Below, piece by piece: positions 26,102 to 35,010 of a DNA stretch of 64,000 bases. Made by a program: the position numbers and the translations under genes. The DNA comes from Thermococcus siculi (lineage in GTDB: Archaea > Methanobacteriota_B > Thermococci > Thermococcales > Thermococcaceae), in the NCBI RefSeq assembly GCF_002214505.1, contig NZ_CP015103.1, positions 1,240,001 through 1,304,000 on the forward strand. Reading direction: 5' to 3'. Under the pieces are notes generated by a model that worked only from the letters and a program-made list of their open reading frames with translations, did not search any database and was not told where the DNA came from. The first letter of the stretch is position 1; every line of letters begins with the position of its first letter.

Positions 26102-26116
26102 CTCACCTCCGGTGAG
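26102..26116 (-). promoter_or_regulatory. speB: Hairpin sequestering the speB ribosome-binding site
   Basis: In the mRNA, CUCACC-GGA-GGUGAG forms a six-base-pair stem with a three-base loop, and its right half is the Shine-Dalgarno itself (GGAGGUGAG). The start GTG is four bases later. Two TATA-like elements upstream (near 26135 and 26158) leave open whether every transcript contains the whole stem. Confidence 0.55.
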
Positions 26117-26177
26117 GTTAGAGAAGACTCCTTAAAAGGTTTCAGAATCAGGGGAATTAAATAGAATAGAGAAAGGA

Positions 26178-26588
26178 TCACTCGCCCTTGAGCTTCATGA
26201 TCTTTATTCTGCCGAGGGTCTCCCAGTACTCGACGTTGATGCCCTCCTTGAGCTGGTCCTTGATCTCGTCGGCAACGCCGGTCTCGATCGGGACGTCGTA
26301 GAGCTCGTAGGTCTCCATGTCCATGATCTGGACGGTGTCCGGGGTCATGGCGATGATCTGGGCGGTCCTCTTGTCGATGATCGGAACCTCAACCTCGGCG
26401 CTGGTGGGCTTGACTATGCTCCTGACCTTCTTGTCAAAGATTCCAACGGCCTCGATCCTTGCCTTGGCAGAGCCGTGCTTGCCCGGCGAGGAAACGGTTA
26501 TGTTGCCTATCCTGCAGGGCTCTCCGTCGATGAGGATGTACCTTCCCGGCTTGAGCTTGCTAACCTGAACCTTGGTCTTGTCTCCCAT
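26178..26588 (-). CDS. eif5a: Translation initiation factor 5A
   Basis: aIF5A relieves ribosome stalling at proline stretches. The 136-residue protein has the N-terminal SH3-like domain with the hypusination loop [12 protein letters not shown]; the modified lysine should be Lys37. The C-terminal half is the OB fold. It begins [28 protein letters not shown], matching archaeal family members throughout. The neighbouring agmatinase makes the polyamine precursor of the modification. Confidence 0.97.
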   Translation of the reverse strand: MGDKTKVQVSKLKPGRYILIDGEPCRIGNITVSSPGKHGSAKARIEAVGIFDKKVRSIVKPTSAEVEVPIIDKRTAQIIAMTPDTVQIMDMETYELYDVPIETGVADEIKDQLKEGINVEYWETLGRIKIMKLKGE

Positions 26589-26663
26589 TTTCCAAACCTC
26601 CCAATAAGCGTTCTAAAACCGATTGGGAAGGGCCTTTAAAAAATTTTTGAAAAGGAGAAAGGC

Positions 26664-28046
26664 TCAGCGGCGGGACTTCAAAAGCATACTGTTCATCAGG
26701 ATGGGCACGAAGAGTATCAGTCCGAGCAGTGCCCCTATCTTAACAGTTGTCGAAGGCGCCGAGAAGCTGTAGTAGAGTGTAACCAGACCCGTGACGATGA
26801 GGAGCAGGATTATGCCAGCTGCCGTCGGCTTGTTGTGGGTTAGCTCCGAGGAGAGGAGTGGATAGGCCTCCACCGCCGCAACCAAAGCTCCAACGGCGAA
26901 GGGGACGACAACGAACATCGTTCTGATGTCGGCGATGACCATCGAACCCCCGATGACCATGCCTATCAGAGCCACGAAGCCGAGGCTCTGGCTCCTTCCG
27001 AACTGCATGACCTCTGAGAGTATCTGGCTCCCCATCTCGATGAGGACTATTATCGTGGTGAGTCCCGCGAGGTAGAGCGACAGCATCAGGAGCGTTATCA
27101 AACTCATGTCGTTCGGCACGTTGCCCTTGAGTATCTGGGGTATCGAGTAGAAGACCTCAATCGAGTCCATCGGACTCTTCTCACTGTTGGTAACGTACTC
27201 GTTCAGGTCTGTGAACTTGGCGAAGAGCTTCATGGCCTCCTCTGCAGGGATGTTGGGGTTCTGATATGCCTTCTGGAAACCCTCGTAGGCGGCGCCGAGG
27301 GAATACGCGACCGTGAAAGCGGCGGCGAAGCTGAGGATTATCTGAAGTACAAAAACCGCCGCGAGAACCTTCTTGAGGTCAAGCTCCTCCGGAGTGAAGC
27401 TTCCTATGACGTAGTAAACGCCCGCACCGAGGCCGAACGATATGAACGTCGAGACTATAAGGTAGAGAACGCCCTTGGCCGTCAGCGGAAGTTCAAAGGA
27501 CGTTATCGACGAAACGGCGCGCTCCATGTACTGAATGGCCTGCTGGGACGTGACGCCGCTAACAGCCTGGCCCTTGATGAGGAACGCGGAGGTTATTGCG
27601 AACAGCACGAAGAGTATTGACACGACCGAGATGAACTCGAGGGTTCTGCCCTTTGCAAGCATCAGGAGAACCATTCCGAGGAGAATCGTCCCGACGATGA
27701 ACGCCAGCTCGTAGGGAACGCCGCCCCCACCGACGATGAAGACGAGGCTGTAGGCGGAGTAGTACGTCGTGACGCCGAGCATTATCATGAGGAACATCAG
27801 CAGGGTGAACATGAGCGCCGGAGTTCTGGCTATCTTGAAGAACAGCTCGTAGATGAGGTAGCGCGTCTTCTTGGTGCTCTCGGCCTCGCTGTATATCAGA
27901 AACATCGCTATCAGCATCGGGACGAGCGATATCAGGAAGCCCTTAAGTCCGAAGGTTATGTAGTACTTCGGTAGAACCAGGAAGTTCCATATTCCGAGGA
28001 TGTAGCCCGTTATCAAGAACGCCATCAGGAAGCTTATTTTTCGCAT
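26664..28046 (-). CDS. Multi-pass transporter, possibly NSS (sodium:solute) type
   Basis: A 460-residue protein with about 11-12 transmembrane helices. The first helix (FLMAFLITGYILGIWNFLVLPKYYITFGLKGFLI) resembles the unwound TM1 of the neurotransmitter:sodium symporter fold, and later SFISFGLGAGVYYVIGSF fits another core helix. I see no decisive substrate motif, so amino-acid symport is only inference. ATG 28046 is preferred since GGAGGTG lies eight bases upstream; the longer open frame would begin inside the promoter. Confidence 0.7.
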   Translation of the reverse strand: MRKISFLMAFLITGYILGIWNFLVLPKYYITFGLKGFLISLVPMLIAMFLIYSEAESTKKTRYLIYELFFKIARTPALMFTLLMFLMIMLGVTTYYSAYSLVFIVGGGGVPYELAFIVGTILLGMVLLMLAKGRTLEFISVVSILFVLFAITSAFLIKGQAVSGVTSQQAIQYMERAVSSITSFELPLTAKGVLYLIVSTFISFGLGAGVYYVIGSFTPEELDLKKVLAAVFVLQIILSFAAAFTVAYSLGAAYEGFQKAYQNPNIPAEEAMKLFAKFTDLNEYVTNSEKSPMDSIEVFYSIPQILKGNVPNDMSLITLLMLSLYLAGLTTIIVLIEMGSQILSEVMQFGRSQSLGFVALIGMVIGGSMVIADIRTMFVVVPFAVGALVAAVEAYPLLSSELTHNKPTAAGIILLLIVTGLVTLYYSFSAPSTTVKIGALLGLILFVPILMNSMLLKSRR

Positions 28047-28080
28047 GGATTTGCACCTCCCAGCGGTTCGTGTGGCGCTA

Positions 28081-28096
28081 TTCTGGAATGCCAGAA
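28081..28096. promoter_or_regulatory. Operator-like palindrome before the transporter gene
   Basis: TTCTGG-AATG-CCAGAA is a perfect six-base inverted repeat. On the minus strand it lies just downstream of a TATA element (gtttttatat, about 28119-28128), so it falls at about +5 to +20 of the predicted transcript of the transporter, a position where a repressor would block elongation or start. Confidence 0.45.
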
Positions 28097-28147
28097 AAAT
28101 TAAGGCGTGACGAAATATAAAAACATTATGTCTCTCTTTCGCTTTTT

Positions 28148-29873
<1,726 letters not shown>

Positions 29874-29903
29874 CTCCAACACCTTTAACTGAATTGGCGA
29901 AGG

Positions 29904-29912
29904 TATATATAA
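29904..29912. promoter_or_regulatory. Shared bidirectional TATA element
   Basis: TATATATAA reads as a TATA box both ways. It is 26 bp before ATG 29934 on the plus strand (leaderless) and about 26 bp before position 29882 on the minus strand, which gives the dehydrogenase a leader of about nine bases with a GGTG site. Confidence 0.55.
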
Positions 29913-29933
29913 GCCCTGCTCCTAATGATATCA

Positions 29934-30512
29934 ATGCCGTTTAAACTCCCCATATTCCGTAAAAAGGTCCTGGAACTGCTGTCTTCGAGCGACGAGGTCA
30001 AGGTAATGCACGTGAGCGACACTCCCGAAAGCTCGTACCGCTTCATTGAGGGGTTAATCGACAGGATAAGGCCGGATTACATAATCCATACCGGCGACCT
30101 GGCCGACAACATAAAGCTGGAGCGCAGGCCGGAGCTTAAAGCCGCCTACGAAGGGGCGCTCAGAAAGCTCGCCAGGATTCTCAAAGGGTCCGGGGCGAGG
30201 CTCTACGTTGTTCCCGGTAACGAGGACGACGCCGAGATCGTCAGGCAGTTCTTTGGCGACGCCGTCGTCGAGCCGGGTACCCTGGTCGAGATAGAGGGCG
30301 CCAGGTTCGCCCTGGGCCATACCTGGAGGGACGTGATAAACCTTGAGGCAGACTTCAAGCTCTACGGTCACAACTTCAAACTCATCGACAACGGCCTCAA
30401 CGGCGTCCTTGGCGTTAACTTCGTCCTCCTCCCGAGCAGACGGACGTACCGCGTCAAGTATCCCGGCGGGACCGATTTTGATAGGGGTTACAAAATGTGG
30501 AGGGGTCTGTAG
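29934..30512 (+). CDS. Metallophosphoesterase-fold protein with altered active site
   Basis: A 192-residue YfcE/MJ0936-like calcineurin phosphoesterase fold. The five metal motifs can be followed, but several ligands differ: HVSDTPES (D-x-H has become D-T-P), HTGDLADN (GD-x-x-D intact), VPGNEDD (GNH has become GNE), LGHTW, and YGHNFK (GHTH has become GHNF). Catalysis may be lost or changed. The start is taken as ATG 29934 from TATA spacing; ATG 29925 is also in frame. The next gene begins within its stop codon. Confidence 0.78.
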   Translation: MPFKLPIFRKKVLELLSSSDEVKVMHVSDTPESSYRFIEGLIDRIRPDYIIHTGDLADNIKLERRPELKAAYEGALRKLARILKGSGARLYVVPGNEDDAEIVRQFFGDAVVEPGTLVEIEGARFALGHTWRDVINLEADFKLYGHNFKLIDNGLNGVLGVNFVLLPSRRTYRVKYPGGTDFDRGYKMWRGL

Positions 30513-31486
30513 TGAAGGTTATTCGGTTCGGGCCTTCGATAGTCTTTCTGAGAACCGCCCACCCAGAGGCCCTTAAGGGGGCCTTGAAGGACGCTTTTGG
30601 CGTGGAGGAGATTGACACAGAGGAGGCGATAAGGAACAGCAACGAGTTTGAGACGATTCTGTTCGTGACCGACGAGTGGCAGAAGGAGACGCTCCCACCT
30701 GAGACGGGCTTCCTGGTGAAGTCCCACGCCCCCCTGGTTTTGAGCCAGATAGTAAACAGGGACTTTCCTGTTGAGAAGGTTCACGTGGAAAGCACGCTCA
30801 TACTCCTCAGGGTTCCCCAGAAGGTGGAGGAAGCCCTTCAAATCATAGCCGAGAAGTACGGCGGGGAGGTCATGGGCATAAAGGAGGCCTTTGACGAGGG
30901 GGAGGCAGAGGACACCATAGTCGGGGTCACACGGAAGAAGCTCAACTCGCCCATTGGGCCTGAGGATATAGAGGGCTCCGTCCTCATCAGGCGGCGCTTC
31001 CTCGATGTCTACAGGGAGCTGAGCATCGATGTTCCGGTTTTATTGCTCAAACTGATGCCCGAGTGGAACGAGCTTACCATCAAAATATACGACACCGACA
31101 AGCGCTACGAGGAGAACATCGAGAGGCTCATGATGGTCATCGAAGACCTCGACCTCGGCTTCATCGTCGGCGAGGGCTGGGACTGGGACTACCCCAGGCC
31201 CTTCATGCGCGTTCCCGTATACAAGCTCAAGCTCCTGACCTGGGAGAAGCCCGAGCACGTGAAGTTCCTCCTTAAGGGCATCGAGTATCACGGTTACAAA
31301 AGGCTCTGCGACATAGACGTCTTCGTCGAGGGCAAGAAGATACACTGGACGTCGCTCGGCAAGTACGACTCCAAGTTCGAGCTGGCGAAGGCTTCACGGG
31401 AAGAGCTGGAGAAGCACCTGAGTCCCGATGTCTCCAAGAGGCTCAAAGAACTCGATGAGAAACTCGCTGCGGAGTCAAAGGATTAG
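30512..31486 (+). CDS. Conserved hypothetical protein
   Basis: A 324-residue soluble protein without a family I recognise. It seems to have two alpha/beta halves. VKVIRFGPSIVFLRTAHPEALKGALKDAFG opens it; the centre contains IKIYDTDKRYEENIERLMMVIEDLDLGFIVGEGWDWDYP; the end is a charged helix. GTG 30512 overlaps the previous stop (TAGTG) and follows GGAGGGG by six bases, so it is favoured over the GTG at 30497. It is probably translationally coupled to the phosphoesterase-like gene. Confidence 0.7.
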   Translation: MKVIRFGPSIVFLRTAHPEALKGALKDAFGVEEIDTEEAIRNSNEFETILFVTDEWQKETLPPETGFLVKSHAPLVLSQIVNRDFPVEKVHVESTLILLRVPQKVEEALQIIAEKYGGEVMGIKEAFDEGEAEDTIVGVTRKKLNSPIGPEDIEGSVLIRRRFLDVYRELSIDVPVLLLKLMPEWNELTIKIYDTDKRYEENIERLMMVIEDLDLGFIVGEGWDWDYPRPFMRVPVYKLKLLTWEKPEHVKFLLKGIEYHGYKRLCDIDVFVEGKKIHWTSLGKYDSKFELAKASREELEKHLSPDVSKRLKELDEKLAAESKD

Positions 31487-32412
31487 AGCTTTTTGATTTT
31501 TGCAACGAAGAAGCCGCTCGTCCCGTGCCTGTCAGGGTAGAAGCGCCTCGCCTTCTTTATCTCCTCGCTCAGCTCGATGCCAAATGGATTTGTTAAAGCC
31601 GGCTCGCCGTATCTGAGGGGAAGAAGTTCCACGTCGAAGTTGTCGAGAACCCACTGGATAACGAACTCGTTCTCCTCCGGCTCGAGGGAACAGGTCGAGT
31701 AAACGAGGACGCCGCCCTTCTTCAGCACGCTCAACCCCTTTTCAAGGAGTTTCATCTGGAGACCCTGGCAGAACTTGACGTCATCCATCGTCCTGCTGGA
31801 TTTCCTCTCGGGGTTCTTGTGGATCGTTCCAGAGCCTGTGCAGGGCGCGTCGAGGAGGATTTTATCGAACTCGATTCCCAGTTCATCTATGTGGAGGGAG
31901 GAACTGTGAAAGAGGATAGTGTTCGTAACTCCTAAGCGTGAGAGGTTCAGCCTCGTCTCTTTCAGTCTCTCTTCCCCAACGTCGAAGGCGTAGATAATCC
32001 CCTCGTTCTCCATCAGTTGTGCTAGATAGGAGGTCTTTCCCCCCGGTGCCGCCGCCATGTCCGCAACGACCTCGCCGGGCTTCGGCTCAAGGGCAACGGG
32101 TGGATACATAGAGCTCGCCTCCTGGATGTAGAGGAGGCCCGAGAGGTATTCTGGAGTCGATGTTATCGAGAACGGCTCCCTCGTGAGGCAGAAGCCCTCC
32201 CTCGCCCATGGAACTCTTTTGAACTGGAAGCCCTTCTTGTTGAGGAGCTTCGTCAGCTTCGGCACTTCGGTGCGGAGGGTGTTAACGCGGAAGCACCTTG
32301 GAAGGGGCTTTTCCATGGCCTCGGCTATCGCTAAGGACCTCTCGCCCCAGAGCTGGTAATAGCGCTCCGCGAGGGTCTTTGAGTAGCCGAGGGAAAACAA
32401 TCTTTCGAGCAT
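31483..32412 (-). CDS. NOL1/NOP2/Sun-family RNA m5C methyltransferase
   Basis: SAM-dependent RNA cytosine-5 methyltransferase of 309 residues. SAM site motifs are VADMAAAPGGKTSYLAQL and YAFDVGEERL. The two catalytic cysteines are in DAPCTGSGTI and VYSTCSLEPEENE. An N-terminal segment (RCFRVNTLR) is the family's RNA-binding motif. ATG 32412 is chosen because a TATA (gattttaaac on this strand, 32432-32441) lies about 25 bp upstream; the longer frame runs through the ATPase gene's end. Archaeal members modify tRNA or rRNA; the target is not evident. Confidence 0.9.
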   Translation of the reverse strand: MLERLFSLGYSKTLAERYYQLWGERSLAIAEAMEKPLPRCFRVNTLRTEVPKLTKLLNKKGFQFKRVPWAREGFCLTREPFSITSTPEYLSGLLYIQEASSMYPPVALEPKPGEVVADMAAAPGGKTSYLAQLMENEGIIYAFDVGEERLKETRLNLSRLGVTNTILFHSSSLHIDELGIEFDKILLDAPCTGSGTIHKNPERKSSRTMDDVKFCQGLQMKLLEKGLSVLKKGGVLVYSTCSLEPEENEFVIQWVLDNFDVELLPLRYGEPALTNPFGIELSEEIKKARRFYPDRHGTSGFFVAKIKKL

Positions 32413-32440
32413 GGTTAGGGGTTGGGGAGAGGGTTTAAAA

Positions 32441-33757
32441 TCATATTGACCTCCTGCTCTTCTCCAGCCCGTAGAGGTAAAGTGAAGCAGGAACGGTGTC
32501 GTCTCCAACGTCTTCCTTTGAGACGTAAATGGTCGGAAACGGATAACTTTTCCTCTTCACCTTTCCGTACTTAACTTCGATCCCGAAGAAGCCCCTTCCC
32601 TTCACAACGAGGTCACACTCCCGGTTCTGGTCGTAGTAGAAACCGGCGAAGGAGTGCTTCTCCCTGAGGATAGGCTCCTCGATTGACCATACCACATGAG
32701 TTGCCACCGTGTGCTCCACGAGCCACTCTATGTTCTCCTCGACGAACTCAACTGGATCGTTTCCGAGGTAGAGGGCCAGGGCCGTCGCCACCAGCGGGCT
32801 CTGGAAGACCACTTTTTTCTCCTTCCGGTGGGCGTGCCTCTTCCTGCTGATGTCCCAGGCTTCGAGGACGTAGATGAGCCTTGCACTTTCGAGGGTGTTC
32901 AAATATTCCCTCACCGTCGGGTGAGAGACTCCCGTCTCACGGGCGAGGGTAACGTAGTCCACCCTGTTTCCCTTCAGTCTGAAGATAGCTTCAAGAAGCT
33001 CTCGAGCTGTTTCCTCGCTCTTTCCAGCCTTTGCTATCTCCCCTAAAGTGAGACGTGTTATCTCCTCGTACCTTTCCTCGCTAACCCTTCCGCGCCTCTT
33101 GAACTCGAGGACTGCCTCCGGAAAGCCCCCGGTGAGGATGTAACCGTAGAAAAGACCCTCAAGATCGTCGAACCAGGGGAGCAGATCGTCCACGACTGGG
33201 GATTTGTAGTTAAAGGCAACCTCCGGGAGCTTGGGATTGAGGAAGCGCGCGAACTCCCTGAAGTTCAGCGGGTTAAAATAGTACTCGTTCCCCTCTATTC
33301 CCCTCCCGGGAAGGAGTTCACTTTCTCTTTTAAGCTCCACGGGGTTTGATCCGGTTGCGACGGTGGTCGTCCGATCCTCCCCGAGGGCCTTTAGGAGGAG
33401 TCTCCAATCCTTGAGGTAGGTTATCTCGTCGAGGAGGACTGTTATCTCGCCGTGCCTCCTCCGGAGTTCCTCTATGAAGGAAGCCACTTCCTTCCTTGAG
33501 AACCTGTCGGCGGGGATGTAAACGATTTTCCTCGGGTCGGTTCCGGAGCTTATGAGTTCTCTCACAAGGGTTTTGAGATAAAAGCTCTTGCCCGCCCTCC
33601 TGACGCCCCTGAGGAGGACGACGCTTCCCGGATTAACCGTTATTCGCTTTCTTGGTATTATCTCTCCTGCCCTCGAGAGATCTGGGTCTTCTATCTCCCA
33701 GCCTTCTCCCTTCCACCAGGGGTTGTAGCGGACGAGCCTCACCATCCTGACTGCCAT
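32441..33757 (-). CDS. AAA+ ATPase of the ATP-binding/DUF4143 family
   Basis: A 438-residue P-loop protein typical of the proliferated archaeal ATPases. Walker A is LRGVRRAGKSFYLK (about residues 49-61) and Walker B ITVLLDEITYL. A sensor-like TTTVATGSNP follows. About residues 265-295 form a winged helix (VDYVTLARETGVSHPTVREYLNTLESARLIYVLE). The C-terminus has a nuclease-like DUF4143 segment, FYYDQNRECDLVVKGRGFFGIEVKYGKVKRKS, with the D-x(n)-E-x-K pattern of PD-(D/E)xK folds. It is leaderless from ATG 33757, and its promoter carries four phased palindromes. Confidence 0.85.
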   Translation of the reverse strand: MAVRMVRLVRYNPWWKGEGWEIEDPDLSRAGEIIPRKRITVNPGSVVLLRGVRRAGKSFYLKTLVRELISSGTDPRKIVYIPADRFSRKEVASFIEELRRRHGEITVLLDEITYLKDWRLLLKALGEDRTTTVATGSNPVELKRESELLPGRGIEGNEYYFNPLNFREFARFLNPKLPEVAFNYKSPVVDDLLPWFDDLEGLFYGYILTGGFPEAVLEFKRRGRVSEERYEEITRLTLGEIAKAGKSEETARELLEAIFRLKGNRVDYVTLARETGVSHPTVREYLNTLESARLIYVLEAWDISRKRHAHRKEKKVVFQSPLVATALALYLGNDPVEFVEENIEWLVEHTVATHVVWSIEEPILREKHSFAGFYYDQNRECDLVVKGRGFFGIEVKYGKVKRKSYPFPTIYVSKEDVGDDTVPASLYLYGLEKSRRSI

Positions 33758-33758
33758 G

Positions 33759-33874
33759 TGTGAAAGTACTCTTTCACAGTTTATAAGATTTGTGAAAGTT
33801 CACTTTCATAAATCGGCCTATTTGTGAAAACCAATTTTCACAAACTACAGCTTCTATGAAAGTCCACTTTCATA
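33759..33874. promoter_or_regulatory. Array of four palindromic operators, 32-bp spacing
   Basis: Four inverted repeats, each with a four-base spacer. P1 33759-33778 has arms TGTGAAAG/CTTTCACA. P2 33787-33814 has 12-base arms GATTTGTGAAAG/CTTTCATAAATC with one mismatch. P3 33821-33844 has ten-base perfect arms TTTGTGAAAA/TTTTCACAAA. P4 33855-33874 has perfect arms TATGAAAG/CTTTCATA. Centres are 33768.5, 33800.5, 33832.5 and 33864.5, exactly 32 bp apart, about three helical turns. The TATA box of the ATPase gene (cttataaa on the minus strand, 33780-33787) lies between P1 and P2. Confidence 0.9.
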
Positions 33875-33902
33875 AATGAGTAGAAAAAGGCCGCTCCGGC
33901 GT

Positions 33903-34888
33903 TCAGAACTTCCGGAGCTTGCCTATATTCTCCCACCTCTCCTCTTTCACAAGCTCCAGGGCGTAGGCGTAGAGGCCGAGCTTCAGAAGGCTCTCCGGCG
34001 TGGGGTCTTTCCTCGAGAGTTCCCTAACGGCCGAGGAGAGCTTTTGAAGGGCTTTCTCCCTGGCCTTCTCGGAGTAGTCGGCGAACTCTAAAGCCTGGAG
34101 GATGGAAAGGACGTCGAGGAGAGCGTCGGAGGGGAGTTCAAGGGTTTCTCCAGCAGGGGCTTTCTTTTTCTCCTCTATCTTCTTCCCGCTGATCTCCGCT
34201 AAGAACTGACGGAATTCTTCAAGTTCCGGCTCGATTTCGATGCCTGCGTTCCGTAGTATCTGAAACGGGTCCTCCGCATCGTTGGCGATTGCTCTAGATA
34301 TTGCGTCGAGATGTTTAACGCTCGATACGTCTGGAATAAGTTTGTCCGCTATTTTCATTGATTTTTCTAAAGCATCTCTGATCGTTTTCTTTACATTCTC
34401 GTCAACGTACATCCCTCTTGCTTGTAGGGTTTTTGCCAACAGATTCACGAATTGATCTGGGTTTTTCTTTATGTCTGGATACCCTCCCCGCGAGAGCCAC
34501 ATGCTTAGTGATTCACCAACAGCATGTCCGATTGTGGGATTTGTGTTTCCAAGCTTCCTTGCGATCGCCAGTGCCAAAAACCCGTGGATTATCGGGTAGT
34601 GAACACCGTGAGGTGCTTTTTTCTTACCGGCACGTTCCCTGTATTCAGAGTTCTTGATGCTCCTTATATATAATCCCCTCTATCTTCTACGTCGAGGGCT
34701 TTCCATGCATACTTCTCCGTGTTCTCCGGATCCACGCTTTTCAGTATTTTTATCAGACCCTTTCCCGGGCTCGCGTAGACGTACCCGATGTTTTCTACGA
34801 CTTCTTTTGGCAGCCCCCATTTCTTTGAGAGCTCTTCATATATGTCTCTTCTCGGCTGCTCCTTTTTCTTTTTCTTTCCGAACAGCAT
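33903..34888 (-). pseudogene. Hypothetical protein gene split by a frameshift at a (TA)4 repeat
   Basis: Two frames look like one gene. The 5' part (34888 to 34664) codes for 74 residues from MLFGKKKKKEQPRRDIYEEL to EDRGDYI and stops at TAA. The 3' part has no normal start before TTG 34577, yet its frame reads sensibly further upstream (RSIKNSEYRERAGKKKAPHG, then VHYPIIHGFLALAIARKLG). Removing one TA from the (TA)4 at 34665-34672 joins them as GDYIRSIKNS and gives one 327-residue protein. The product is helical and charged, family unknown. It may be a decayed gene, a slippage-controlled gene or a sequence error. If it is two genes, the second must use TTG. Confidence 0.6.
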
Positions 34889-35010
34889 CTACTTCGCCCC
34901 CATTCGCTTAATTTGAGACTGGGAGCGACAAGAGCAACAAGACTCTACCTCCTAAACTTGGAGCTTGGAAGAAATAAGCCTTTCGAAGTTCGGCACTTCA
35001 GGTTTCCACC

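Noticed and set aside
33759-33874. A short CRISPR array because of the regular 32-bp spacing
   Set aside because: Each unit is itself a palindrome of 20-28 bp, the arms differ between units, and only about 7-12 bp lie between them; there are no 25-40 bp unique spacers and no cas genes.
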